This document shows, one piece after another, positions 40,274 to 49,168 of a stretch of DNA of 64,000 nt. The notes beneath the pieces are model-generated. The model worked only from the letters and a program-made list of their open reading frames with translations, had not been told where the DNA came from and did no database searches. This DNA comes from CAZYSK01 sp964649415 (lineage in GTDB: Bacteria > Chloroflexota > Anaerolineae > B4-G1): assembly GCA_964649415.1 (NCBI GenBank), contig CAZYSK010000025.1, positions 1 through 64,000 of the forward strand, read 5' to 3'. Made by a program: the position numbers and the translations under genes. Position 1 is the stretch's first letter; each line of letters starts with the position of its first letter.

Positions 40274-40715
40274 TTCTCACTTACCCTCCCATGTATATAT
40301 AGACACGCATCAGACAAAGCGATAAAGGGAAACGGCCGATAGGATCATAGGCCCTCCTTGCTTATCCTGACCAAACTTGTCAACGGATGTCTGCGTCCGC
40401 GCTATAGGGATTGTAGAATGGATTGTGTACCTTGCGGTGATGTAAGCTACGAGGTCAAGAGCGTAGGCGTGAAGCCAGAGGTGACTCGCGACACAACTCC
40501 ACTATACAGGAGATCGGTGTCGCTGTCAAGAGTTATTTCCTAAAACCTTGTCGCAGTTCTGGACGCCCCATCTGGGGGTCAATTCCCTGGCCAAGAACGA
40601 GGGTTTTGTCTCAGTGCAGGCGGGGCGATCTGTGACTTGCCCCCATTCTGGGACTGAGGCATAATAGTGATTGAGCGGCATAACGTGCGTGTCGTCTGTG
40701 AATGGTTCTAGGAGG
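40274..40715. other. Non-coding stretch upstream of the giant gene
   Basis: About 440 bp without a convincing gene. It contains TATATATA-like sequence near 40295-40302 (possible promoter of the minus-strand giant gene) and a family E palindrome, CGGATG-TCTG-CGTCCG, at 40384-40399. Nothing else was recognised. Confidence 0.5.
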
Positions 40716-40826
40716 GATCTCTACCAGCGCCAGATCGAGGCCACCGACGGGCAAATTGACGCGCTGGTGTACGAATTATACGGGCTGACGGAGGAAGAGA
40801 TCAAGATCGTGGAGGAAGCAGGGTAA
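40716..40826 (+). pseudogene. C-terminal remnant of a restriction-modification methylase/endonuclease
   Basis: 37 codons ending in TAA read DLYQRQIEATDGQIDALVYE then LYGLTEEEIKIVEEAG. The pattern R-Q-I-x-A-T-D-x-x-I-D-x-L-V-Y-x-L-Y-G-L-T-x-x-E-I is the characteristic end of N6-adenine methylase/type II R-M fusion proteins. No start codon or upstream domain is present, so a deleted gene left its tail. Confidence 0.6.
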
Positions 40827-40836
40827 GCCTGATTCA

Positions 40837-40933
40837 AGACCTGACAGGTTTTGGATGCTGGTTTCTGCGGACGAGGCTTCCGCGGATAACGCGCGATCGG
40901 AATGGCGACATCCGTTGGAAACCTGTCAGGTCT
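40837..40933. repeat. Composite palindromic element (family D outside, E- and A-like parts inside)
   Basis: Outer arms AGACCTGACAGGTTT and AAACCTGTCAGGTCT about 70 nt apart. Inside lie GCGGACGAGGCTTCCGC (E-like) and GCGCGATCGGAATGGCG (A-like), then CATCCG. The outer arms equal those of the element within the xdhC-like gene, here with a longer and different interior. Confidence 0.75.
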
Positions 40934-41027
40934 GGCTTGAGTAGCAATGTTTTCTCTGCGGTCTCTGCGCCTTCGCGGCTCTGCGTTGAGGACCTTGGCT
41001 CCGTCCCTGCCGGGTCAGGAGGATGTG

Positions 41028-43106
41028 ATGAGAACTCCGCTTAGATCGTTTGGACTGTCCCTGCTGACGGCGTTGTTGACGCTATCCCTATCGCTTTCCT
41101 CGTGTGCGGGTGGCGCTGCGCCGGAGATGCCCGTCATAGAGGAACCCGCCGCCGAGGAGGCGGTCGCCCCGGAACCCACCACCGTCGAACCGATCATCCC
41201 AGAGACGACGAAAGTAATGGACGGGGAGACGCTCGGCTCTCTGGAGTCGCTATCCCCGGATAAGTCTACGTTCACCTTCTCGCAGGTCACGCCCGCGCTG
41301 GAGGCGCTGGCGGACGGCGACGTCATCGCCGGTGGGGTGACACCTCACACGCCCGATGGATTCCTCCGCAAGGTGACCGCCGTCTCCGTGGACGGCGACC
41401 GCGTCGTCGTCCAGACCGTCCAGGCCACGCTCGAAGAGGCCATCGAGCGGGGACGGATCGAGGGCGGGCAAACGCTGACCCCCCAGGACGTGCGGGCGGC
41501 CAGTCAGGGGGCAGGCGTGCGGCTAAAGAGCATGCCGAGGGGCACAGACGTGGGTGTCTTCGAGATCGAGGTGAACCACGTGCTGAGCGACGAGGACGGC
41601 GATCCACAGACCACGTCCGACCAGGTCCGGGCGGTCGGCACCATCAGCTTTGCGCCCAGTTACACCTTCGAGCTGGACATAGACCACGCGACGATACGGC
41701 GGCTCACCTTCGTGTACACGACGACGGAGACGGTCGAACTCGAGATCCAGTCACAGGTGGAGATCGTCGAGGTCCACGAGCGACAGAAACTCGCGAGCTA
41801 CGAATTCCTGCCGCTTGAGATCCCGGTCGGCATCCTGCCCGTCTTGATCACGCCGGTGCTGACCGTCGAGGCAGGCGTGGATGGGAGCGTGTCCGTCGGC
41901 ATGAGCACTAGTGCGAGCCACAGCATGACGCGCGCGGCGGACCTGCGCTATGACGCTGGCAACTGGAGCCTGGAGCCGTGTGTGAAGAGGGACTTTGAGT
42001 ACACGCCGCCCTCGGTCTCCGTGACGAGCCGGGCCCAGGTGTACGCCGGGCCCAAGCTGGAACTGTTGATCTACGGGGTGGTGGGTCCGACCTGCGCGGT
42101 GCATGGATACCTGGCCTTCGACGCGGACGCCGGTCGCACGCCCTGGTGGGAACTCTACGCCGGGCTGCGGGGCGAGGTGGGCGTCGAGGTGGAGGTGCTC
42201 AGCCGCGTGATCGCCCGCTATTCGGCCACCCTGTTCGACGAGAAATGGCCTCTGGCGCAGGCCGAGACGCCTCCAGAGCTGCCCCCGCCCGCGTCCGGAG
42301 GCGGGCGGATTGCCTTTGTCTCGAACCGCGACGGCGGCCTTGAGATCTACGTCATGAACGCCGACGGTTCTGGCCTGATGCGCGTGACGGACGACATGAT
42401 CAGCAAGGAGGACCCGGATTGGTCGCCGGATGGCACGCGGATCGCCTTCACGGGGAAGCACGAGGGCAATCTAGACGTGTACGTGGTGAGCGCCGATGGC
42501 TCTGGGCTGGTGCGCCTGACGCACGACGAGGCCGTGGACCGAGACCCTGACTGGTCGCCGGACGGCGCGCGCATCGCGTTCGAGTCCAGCCGCGACGGGG
42601 ATTGGGAGATCTACGTGATGAACGCCGATGGTTCCGGCGTCACGCGCCTGACCGACAACGCAGTCGACGATACTCGTCCCGCGTGGTCACCGGACGGTGG
42701 GCGCATCGCGTTCACGCGTGAAGGGGAAATCATGATCATGGACGCCGACGGCTCCAACGCCATGCAACTGACCGACAACCCAGGGTTCGACTGTTGTCCC
42801 GCCTGGTCGCCGGATGGGAGCCGGCTGAGCTTCAGGTCCAGGCTAAACGGTTCCTGGCACGAGGACGAGATATTCGTCATGGATACCGATGGGTCCGGCC
42901 TCACGCGTCTGACCGACAACACGGACTCCGACGACGTTTCTGCCTGGTCGGCGGACGGCACGCGGATCGTGTTTGACACCAACCGGGACGGCAACTGCGA
43001 GATTTACGTCATGAATGCCGACGGCTCGGACCAGAGGAATCTAAGCAACGACCCAAGCGTTGACATCGACCCGGACTGGGGCCGCTGCCCTAGCGGTGAG
43101 ACCTAA
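41028..43106 (+). CDS. Lipoprotein with C-terminal TolB-like (PD40) propeller
   Basis: 692 aa from ATG 41028 (AGGAGG 6-7 nt upstream; a longer ATG at 40947 would start in the repeat). The signal peptide ends in LSLSLSSCAGG, a good lipobox. Residues ~30-420 form a poorly characterised beta-rich region with several Thr/Val repeats. From ~425 six PD40 units follow, with the pattern EIYVMNADGSGxxRLTDN...PDWSPDGxRIAF, as in TolB. Expected on the outside of the membrane. The stop codon lies within a family B palindrome. Confidence 0.87.
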   Translation: MRTPLRSFGLSLLTALLTLSLSLSSCAGGAAPEMPVIEEPAAEEAVAPEPTTVEPIIPETTKVMDGETLGSLESLSPDKSTFTFSQVTPALEALADGDVIAGGVTPHTPDGFLRKVTAVSVDGDRVVVQTVQATLEEAIERGRIEGGQTLTPQDVRAASQGAGVRLKSMPRGTDVGVFEIEVNHVLSDEDGDPQTTSDQVRAVGTISFAPSYTFELDIDHATIRRLTFVYTTTETVELEIQSQVEIVEVHERQKLASYEFLPLEIPVGILPVLITPVLTVEAGVDGSVSVGMSTSASHSMTRAADLRYDAGNWSLEPCVKRDFEYTPPSVSVTSRAQVYAGPKLELLIYGVVGPTCAVHGYLAFDADAGRTPWWELYAGLRGEVGVEVEVLSRVIARYSATLFDEKWPLAQAETPPELPPPASGGGRIAFVSNRDGGLEIYVMNADGSGLMRVTDDMISKEDPDWSPDGTRIAFTGKHEGNLDVYVVSADGSGLVRLTHDEAVDRDPDWSPDGARIAFESSRDGDWEIYVMNADGSGVTRLTDNAVDDTRPAWSPDGGRIAFTREGEIMIMDADGSNAMQLTDNPGFDCCPAWSPDGSRLSFRSRLNGSWHEDEIFVMDTDGSGLTRLTDNTDSDDVSAWSADGTRIVFDTNRDGNCEIYVMNADGSDQRNLSNDPSVDIDPDWGRCPSGET

Positions 43107-43131
43107 GGGTTTCGCAAAACCCTTAGGGTCT
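43099..43131. repeat. Family B palindrome at the 3' end of the TolB-like gene
   Basis: GAGACCTAAGGGTTT and AAACCCTTAGGGTCT around CGCA. The TAA stop of the gene (43104-43106) is part of the left arm, so the last residues come from the element. Confidence 0.75.
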
Positions 43132-43136
43132 GACCA

Positions 43137-43170
43137 AGCGGGCCTGGCTCAGGAGTGAGCCAAGCCCGCT
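43137..43170. terminator. Bidirectional terminator-like hairpin
   Basis: AGCGGGCCTGGCTC / GAGCCAAGCCCGCT, 14 bp with one mismatch and loop AGGAGT, between two convergent genes (TolB-like + and papain-like -). Confidence 0.6.
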
Positions 43171-43205
43171 GTTATGCAACTAGCCCTTTCGCGCGTCCGT
43201 CCGGG

Positions 43206-45179
43206 CTAGGGTGCGACGTCGTCCATGCTCGTGAACGTCCTGGGCGGTTGCGCGGTCTGTCCCTCGGCAAAGAGCAACTGCCGCCCGTCGGCGCTCAGCG
43301 ACATCTCGAGCGCTTGATCCGGGTGGAGCTGGATGCCATCGAAGCCGACGACGTAGCCCGGTCCGACCATCACCAGATCGGTGCTCACCGCCTTGGCGAT
43401 AGTCTGGCCGCTGACCGTGACGTCATACAGTTCGTCAGGCTCCTGCAGGGGGAGCCGGACCACGGGGCTCTGCACCCCCTTGAGGTACACGATGTGCGCA
43501 TCGGGGATCTCGTTGACCATCTGACCTGTCGCCGGGTCGTAGCCGACGTGCCGCCCCTGCACGTCGCTGATCAGCATATCACCGCCGCCGGTGAGCCAGA
43601 ACTCAACCGCGGAGGCGGTCACGCCGAAGGGGCAGGTGAAGGGTTCCTGGTTGCGCCACGAGATCCGCGTCAGGTCCAGGTTCTTTGTGTCGGCGTCCCC
43701 ATTGTAGTTTGACGTGTAATACCACGTGTCGGCGTTGGTTTCGAATACGATGTGGTTGGCCTGTCCGGGGTAGTTGTTGTCGTAGACGTATAGCCAGTAA
43801 GTGCCGCCGCCCTTGTCCACGATGTTGTACGGCGTGATCGCGTGCCCCATTGTCAGGCTGCCGTTATCGTATTTGTAGATGCCCAAGGTGTAGGGATCGT
43901 CGCCGCTCTCCAACGCCTCCCTGATCAGTTCGAAGATCTGCTTGGGGGTGTTGTTCACCCGAATCAGGCCGGTGGGATACCAGACCTCTTCCACAGTCTG
44001 CAGGACGAAGTAGTAGGCGATGTAGTTATCAACGGACTGGTCCCGGCCGAGATCGTACACCCGCTGCGCGCCACCCTGGAAGTCGCCGGGTGTGGTGTCG
44101 CCGGTGTAGTATGTCTGACCTTTGAAGAAGCGCAGACACGTCGTGGCCATGCCCTCACAGTGACCACCGCCTGCCATGTTGAGTACGTACTGCCGCCACG
44201 TTTCGGCCGCCGAGGTCAGGACGCAATCGGCTGGTGTGGACCCCGAGGCACAGACGTTGCCGGCGCCAAACATGTTGATCAGATCGGCGGCCCCCAGGTC
44301 GTCCTGCCAGGTGTGCGAGTTGCCATAGTTGGGGAAGCTGTAGCCGTCAGGTTCGGGCAAGAAACCAAACTGCGGGGGGTAGCCGCTCACGCCCAGCGGC
44401 ACGTACACTTTCTCTTGGTACCCTGCCTGATATGCCCGTAACGTGACGTCGTCCACATAGGCCCCATAACTCCTGACGCTGCCGTCACTCTCAAAAATGA
44501 AGGCGATCCACACCTGAGACGCGCCTGTCACGCCAGACACGCTCGTCAGATCAAAGTTGACGTACTGCCAACCGCTGGAACCCCCACTGACAGAATAGCC
44601 ATAGTAGTCTGTACCGTTCGTGGACGCCGCCCAGGAGAACTTGTCCCAGTTCGACTCTGATTGGTTCCAGTAGTAGAATAGGAGCTCTGCGTCGCTGTAG
44701 CCGGACAGGTTAAAGGGACCGTACACCATCCAGGACCAAGCGTCGTTCGGATAGTAGTCGTACTCGGGATCAAATCCGTTGAGACCGCCCCTGGCACACC
44801 AGGCGCTCCGGCTGCCCCAATGCGGCTTGTAGTCGTCGTCGTCCCAGTAGTACTCACCGCTAGTGGCACCGTCGTTGTCGAAGACCGTCCATCCTGTGGA
44901 GGGGAACACGCCCTCGAAGTTCTCTGTCATCAAGTTGGTCCATCCCGCCAGCGGGGCCTGAACGCCCGGACCGGTCACTTCCTCGTCCGGCAAGGGCGGG
45001 CGTTGACCCTGCGTCCAGTGACCGGGCACGCGTGAGCCTGTTCCGACGATCTTCTCACCTGCATTGGGCCCCCCGCCGGTGGCTCTCTCCGCGGAAGGCG
45101 GCTGGCCCCAGGAAGCGGGGCCAACGATGACCAACAGCACGGCCGCTAGCGCGATAAGTAGCAAGTACCGGATCTTCAC
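43206..45179 (-). CDS. Secreted protein with jelly-roll and papain-like domains
   Basis: 657 aa from GTG 45179 (AGGAGG seven nt upstream). Signal peptide of ~25 residues. Residues ~80-240 resemble the choice-of-anchor J/cleaved-adhesin jelly-roll (ENFEGVFPSTGWTVFDNDG, WQYVNFDLTSVSG). Residues ~320-500 contain GGGHCEGMATTCLRFF (Cys341), TMGHAITPYNIV (His446) and YVYDNNYPG (Asp467/Asn468). This Cys-His-Asp/Asn order is that of papain-fold peptidases and transglutaminase-like enzymes. The ~130 C-terminal residues look like a beta-rich domain. Family not recognised; catalytic role is inferred. Confidence 0.75.
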   Translation of the reverse strand: MKIRYLLLIALAAVLLVIVGPASWGQPPSAERATGGGPNAGEKIVGTGSRVPGHWTQGQRPPLPDEEVTGPGVQAPLAGWTNLMTENFEGVFPSTGWTVFDNDGATSGEYYWDDDDYKPHWGSRSAWCARGGLNGFDPEYDYYPNDAWSWMVYGPFNLSGYSDAELLFYYWNQSESNWDKFSWAASTNGTDYYGYSVSGGSSGWQYVNFDLTSVSGVTGASQVWIAFIFESDGSVRSYGAYVDDVTLRAYQAGYQEKVYVPLGVSGYPPQFGFLPEPDGYSFPNYGNSHTWQDDLGAADLINMFGAGNVCASGSTPADCVLTSAAETWRQYVLNMAGGGHCEGMATTCLRFFKGQTYYTGDTTPGDFQGGAQRVYDLGRDQSVDNYIAYYFVLQTVEEVWYPTGLIRVNNTPKQIFELIREALESGDDPYTLGIYKYDNGSLTMGHAITPYNIVDKGGGTYWLYVYDNNYPGQANHIVFETNADTWYYTSNYNGDADTKNLDLTRISWRNQEPFTCPFGVTASAVEFWLTGGGDMLISDVQGRHVGYDPATGQMVNEIPDAHIVYLKGVQSPVVRLPLQEPDELYDVTVSGQTIAKAVSTDLVMVGPGYVVGFDGIQLHPDQALEMSLSADGRQLLFAEGQTAQPPRTFTSMDDVAP

Positions 45180-45309
45180 TGCTTAGCCTCCTTTCTGGAA
45201 TAAGGATTCGGTGGAGCTTGCAGTATAGACCAGTATAACATGGCTGCCATCGAGGAGCAATGGCTCTTGGGTACCATTTCTCAGAGGGGGGCGTTGATGC
45301 CAGGAGGGG

Positions 45310-46821
45310 CTATCCCAGCCGCCCGTAGAGCGCCGTCAGATCCCGCAAGCGTGCGGCAAGCTCATCCGTCAGCGCGCCGGGCAGCAGCCGCCAGCACCAG
45401 TTCGGCGGGCCTACCGTGCCGGGCGTGTTCATCCGCCGGTCGTGCCCCAGGCTCAACAGGTCCTGAGCGGTCGTGATGGCCGTGTGCGCCACCGACGCCC
45501 ACGCCAGCCGGATTATGTCCCAGGCGATGTCTGAGCCATCGCTGCCCAGATACTTGAGCGCGTGCGCCCGCTCCGCCCCCGTCGAGCTTACCCGGTACCA
45601 CCCCGCGGTCGTATCGTTGTCGTGGGTCCCGGTGTACACCATGCAGTCCCGGGTGAAGTTGTGGGGCAGAAAGGGATCCGCCGCATCCGTGCTGAAGGCG
45701 AACTGGAGCACCTTCATCCCCGGGTAGCCAAACTCCGCCTGCAGGGCATCCACCCCCGCGCGCGACTCGGCGTCGAAGTCGCCCAGGTCCTCCGCGATGA
45801 TAGCCACCTCCCCCAATGCAGCCGTGACGGCGTGGAAAAGCTCGGCGCCCGGGCCGTACAGCCAGCGGCCGTGGATCGCCGTCTTCTCCCCCGCCGCGAC
45901 TTGCCAGTAGTTGTAGAAGCCCCGGAAATGGTCGATCCGCACCACGTCGGCCTGCGTAAGCGCCATCTGGGCGCGAGTGATCCACCAGGCATACCCGGCC
46001 CGCGCCATTACGTCCCAACGGTACAGCGGGTGGCCCCAGAGCTGCCCCGTCTCGCTGAAGTAGTCGGGCGGCACGCCGGAGACGACCGTGGGCCGGAGAC
46101 GCTCGTCGAGGTGAAACAGGCGCGTGTTGGCCCAGACGTCGGCGCTGTCCAGCGACATGAAGATGGGTATATCGCCGACAATGCGGATGCCCCGCTCGTT
46201 GGCGTACTGCTTCACCGCCAGCCACTGCTGGAAGAACTGCCACTGCCGGTATTTCTGGCTTTCGATCTCCCCGGCCAGCGACTCACACCAGCGGGCGAGT
46301 GCCCCCGGATTCCGCTTCACGACCTCTGACTCCCACTCGTGCCACGGGCGCAGGTTGTGCACCCCTTTCAAGGCCATGAACAGGGCGAAGTCATCCAGCC
46401 AGAAGGCCTGCTCCTCGCAGAAGCGGGCGAAAGCGCTTCGCTGGTCGGCGGGGGCGCGGGCCTGGAAGTTGGCAAAGGCCCGGTCGAGCAGGATCGTCTT
46501 GTGGTAGATGACGGGCCCGAAATCGACCTTGTCCTTGGGGAAGTAGGGCACGCCCTCCAGGTCTGCCTGCGACAGGTGGCCGACCTCAACCAGTCTCTCC
46601 GGGCTGATGAGCATCGGGTTGCCGGCGAAGGCAGAGAGTGTCTGATACGGGGAATCGCCGTAGCCGGTGGGGCTCAGCGGGAGCACCTGCCAGTAGGACT
46701 GGCCGGCCGCGACGAGGAAATCTATGAACCGGTAGGCGGCGTCGCCCAGATCGCCGATGCCGAATCGCCCGGGGAGAGAGGTGGGGTGCAATAGAATGCC
46801 GCTGCGGCGCAAGAACTTCAT
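45310..46821 (-). CDS. malQ: 4-alpha-glucanotransferase (amylomaltase, GH77)
   Basis: 503 aa, normal for the bacterial type. It transfers alpha-1,4-glucan segments in maltodextrin or glycogen metabolism. RSGILLHPTSLPGRFGIGDL at the N terminus, SFAGNPMLISPERL-type motif, VRIDHFRGFYNYW (nucleophile Asp), IIAEDLGDFD (acid/base Glu), and YTGTHDNDTTAGWY are all present. It lies 12 nt after the FGGY kinase stop on the same strand, so they share an operon. Confidence 0.96.
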   Translation of the reverse strand: MKFLRRSGILLHPTSLPGRFGIGDLGDAAYRFIDFLVAAGQSYWQVLPLSPTGYGDSPYQTLSAFAGNPMLISPERLVEVGHLSQADLEGVPYFPKDKVDFGPVIYHKTILLDRAFANFQARAPADQRSAFARFCEEQAFWLDDFALFMALKGVHNLRPWHEWESEVVKRNPGALARWCESLAGEIESQKYRQWQFFQQWLAVKQYANERGIRIVGDIPIFMSLDSADVWANTRLFHLDERLRPTVVSGVPPDYFSETGQLWGHPLYRWDVMARAGYAWWITRAQMALTQADVVRIDHFRGFYNYWQVAAGEKTAIHGRWLYGPGAELFHAVTAALGEVAIIAEDLGDFDAESRAGVDALQAEFGYPGMKVLQFAFSTDAADPFLPHNFTRDCMVYTGTHDNDTTAGWYRVSSTGAERAHALKYLGSDGSDIAWDIIRLAWASVAHTAITTAQDLLSLGHDRRMNTPGTVGPPNWCWRLLPGALTDELAARLRDLTALYGRLG

Positions 46822-46833
46822 TGAGCTGCTCCG

Positions 46834-48393
46834 TTACCTGGGCGGATACCCTGTGACGCGTCGAATCTCCTCGTAGAGCGGCCGCAGCCGCCGGTACATC
46901 TGTCTATAGACCCGCCGGTACAACCCCTCGTAGATCTCGCGCGCTTCGGGCTGGGGCATGAACGTGCGGCTCACCCGCGTCATCTCCGCAACCGCCGTCT
47001 CGAAGTCGGGGTGCAACCCTAACCCGACCGCCGCATCCATCGCTGCCCCCAGCCCCGAGGTCTCGTACACATGGGGGCGGCTGGCCGGCAGGTTGAAGAC
47101 ATCGGCCGTGATCTGCATCGCGGCATCCGACTGCGAGCCGCCGCCGGAGACGCGCACCTCGCTCGTCTGTACGCGCAGGCGCTTCTGCGTCCGCTCCAGC
47201 CCCTCTCGCAGCGCGTAGGCCAGCCCTTCAAGGATCGCACGGTAGAGATGCGCGCGCGTGTGCACGTCGCCGAAGCCGATAATGGCCCCCTTGGCCTCGG
47301 GTCCGGGGGACCTGAGCCCCGGCGACCAGTAAGGCTGCAGGGTCAGGCCCATTGAGCCCGGGGGCACTGACTGGACCAGGTCGTCGAACAGATCCTCCGG
47401 CGCGCAGCCCTGCTCGCGGGCCAGTTGCTCCTCGCGTAGCCCGAACTCCTGCCGGAACCAATGCACCATCCAATAGCCACGGTAGATCTGGATCTCCAGG
47501 TTGTAGGCTTCGGGCACGGCGCTGGGATAGGGCGGGATGAGGGGAATGACCTCCACGTAGTCGCGGCTGGTCGTGTTAACGGTGGCCGTCGTGCCGTAGG
47601 AGAGGCAGGCGATCTCCGGTTCCAGGCACCCCGCACCGATCACCTCGCACGCCTTGTCGGCGGCGGCGGCGATGAGCGGCAAACCCGCCGGGATGCCTGT
47701 CTCCTCGGCAGCCTGCGGTGTGATCTCACCCAGCACCTCGGTGGGCGGGACCAGCTCGCACAGCAGTCGCTCGTCCATGGGCACCGCCTGCCACTTCCAG
47801 TCCGATTTCTTCGCCCAGGCCAGCCGCTTGTAGTCGAAGGGCAGATAGCCCACCTGACAGCCCACGCTGTCCACGATGCGACCGACCAGGTTGTAGGTCA
47901 GGTAGCCGGAGAGGAACAGATACTTGTGCGTGCGTTCCCAGATCTCGGGCTGGTGGGTGCGGATCCAATTGGCTTCCGCCTCTGCCTGGAGGTAGGCGAC
48001 TGTGTCCCTCATCCCGCTCAGGCGGAACGCCCACCCCCATAGTCCACCTACCGGCGGCAGCCCTTCGGTACGGCGCTGATCCAGCCAGACAATCGCCGGG
48101 CGGAGTGGCTCGCCACGCTCGTCCACGTTGACCATCGTCGCCCGTTGAGTGGTGAGGGCCACCCCGGCCACGGCTTCTCGCAGCACCGGGGCTTCCTGCC
48201 ACAGGCACTGGCAGGCCGCGCAGAGGCTCTCCCAGAAATACGTGGCGTGCTGCTCGGCCCAGCCGGGATTTTCGGAGAAGTAGGGCTCAATCGGCACGCG
48301 AACCTTGTGTATCAGGTCACCGCGCGGGTTGAAGACGAGCGCCCGCACCGATTGTGTACCGCAGTCAATCGCCAGGATATGGTCTTTGGCCAT
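46834..48393 (-). CDS. FGGY-family carbohydrate kinase
   Basis: 519 aa. Phosphorylates a sugar or polyol; the closest pattern is the xylulokinase/unknown FGGY group. N-terminal ILAIDCGTQSVRALVFN phosphate loop, TTQRATMVNVDERGEPL (FGGY motif 1 area), YGTTATVNTTSR and the C-terminal SGGGSQSDAAMQITADVF (FGGY ATP-binding motif) are intact. MalQ follows 12 nt downstream. The substrate is not determined; the MalQ neighbour suggests a link to oligosaccharide breakdown. Confidence 0.9.
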   Translation of the reverse strand: MAKDHILAIDCGTQSVRALVFNPRGDLIHKVRVPIEPYFSENPGWAEQHATYFWESLCAACQCLWQEAPVLREAVAGVALTTQRATMVNVDERGEPLRPAIVWLDQRRTEGLPPVGGLWGWAFRLSGMRDTVAYLQAEAEANWIRTHQPEIWERTHKYLFLSGYLTYNLVGRIVDSVGCQVGYLPFDYKRLAWAKKSDWKWQAVPMDERLLCELVPPTEVLGEITPQAAEETGIPAGLPLIAAAADKACEVIGAGCLEPEIACLSYGTTATVNTTSRDYVEVIPLIPPYPSAVPEAYNLEIQIYRGYWMVHWFRQEFGLREEQLAREQGCAPEDLFDDLVQSVPPGSMGLTLQPYWSPGLRSPGPEAKGAIIGFGDVHTRAHLYRAILEGLAYALREGLERTQKRLRVQTSEVRVSGGGSQSDAAMQITADVFNLPASRPHVYETSGLGAAMDAAVGLGLHPDFETAVAEMTRVSRTFMPQPEAREIYEGLYRRVYRQMYRRLRPLYEEIRRVTGYPPR

Positions 48394-48417
48394 GACGCTC
48401 TCTTATAGATGTGTGCA

Positions 48418-48467
48418 GACCCTAAAGGTTTCGAAACGGATTGGAACAATCCGCACCTTTAGGGTCT
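48418..48467. repeat. Family B palindrome with nested family C
   Basis: AGACCCTAAAGGTTTCG, then CGGATTG-GAA-CAATCCG, then CACCTTTAGGGTCT. Same design as 19322-19370 in the opposite orientation. It lies between MscL and the FGGY kinase and probably reduces read-through. Confidence 0.8.
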
Positions 48468-48472
48468 TCAGC

Positions 48473-48907
48473 CTAGAGCTCGGAGGTGCAGTGTGGACAC
48501 CGGGTGGCTTTGAGCGGGATGGTCAATAGGCAGTATGGGCATTCCTTGGTACTGGGCTCGGCCGGCGCGGGTTCCTCTTCCTTCCGCGTGCGGTTCACCC
48601 ACCGGACGAACAGGAAGATCACGAACGCCACGATGATGAAGTCCAGCAGGGTGTTGATGAATACCCCGTAGTTGATCGTCGCCGCGCCGGCAGCCGCCGC
48701 CTCCTCCAGCGAGGCGTACGACTGTCCAGACAGGCTGATGAACAGGTTGGTGAAATCTACCTGGCCGACCAGCAATCCGACCGGGGGCATCAGGATGTCG
48801 TTGACAAAGGAGGTCACGATCTTGCCAAAGGCTGCGCCGATGATGATACCGACCGCCAGATCAATCACATTCCCGCGCAGAGCGAATTCCTTGAACTCTT
48901 TAAACAT
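48473..48907 (-). CDS. mscL: Large-conductance mechanosensitive channel with zinc-ribbon tail
   Basis: 144 aa from ATG 48907, with AGGAGG seven nt upstream. MFKEFKEFALRGNVIDLAVG with the pore helix GIIIGAAFGKIVTSFVND is typical MscL; TM2 is NTLLDFIIVAFVIFLFVRWV. Opens at high membrane tension as an emergency valve. The C terminus adds CPYCLLTIPLKATRCPHC, a four-Cys zinc ribbon replacing the usual helical bundle end. Promoter at 48983-49011. Confidence 0.94.
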   Translation of the reverse strand: MFKEFKEFALRGNVIDLAVGIIIGAAFGKIVTSFVNDILMPPVGLLVGQVDFTNLFISLSGQSYASLEEAAAAGAATINYGVFINTLLDFIIVAFVIFLFVRWVNRTRKEEEPAPAEPSTKECPYCLLTIPLKATRCPHCTSEL

Positions 48908-48982
48908 GTTCACTCCTCCTCATCAAAGCGCTAAACCAGTACTGGGCTGATTCGACGCGCATAGACATGGCGCATCGCACGG

Positions 48983-49011
48983 ATTGTACTCTGTTTTCTT
49001 AATGAGGGCAA
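48983..49011 (-). promoter_or_regulatory. Promoter for mscL
   Basis: Minus strand: TTGCCC (49011-49006), 17-nt spacer, TACAAT (48988-48983). Same -35 as the MscS promoter at 8025-8053 and a close -10, so the two channel genes may share a sigma factor or regulator. Confidence 0.55.
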
Positions 49012-49024
49012 TCCTGGTGAAAAA

Positions 49025-49057
49025 AGACCCTAAGGGTTTGTTAAACCCTTAGGGTCT
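49025..49057. repeat. Family B palindrome
   Basis: AGACCCTAAGGGTTT, GTT loop, AAACCCTTAGGGTCT; perfect arms of 15 nt. It lies between the RpiR-type regulator's 3' end and mscL. Confidence 0.85.
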
Positions 49058-49168
49058 GCCAGACATCTCAGGAACAGATGCACGCTTATGCATGGGGAAG
49101 CGCATGCAACGCGGGTTGCCAGCACCCTCCCACGTTCCTGGCGTACACTATTGATGGCACACACTACG

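Noticed and set aside
40947..41027. N-terminal extension of the TolB-like lipoprotein to ATG 40947
   Set aside because: It would put an Arg-rich leader ahead of a complete lipoprotein signal peptide; ATG 41028 has AGGAGG at the right distance.
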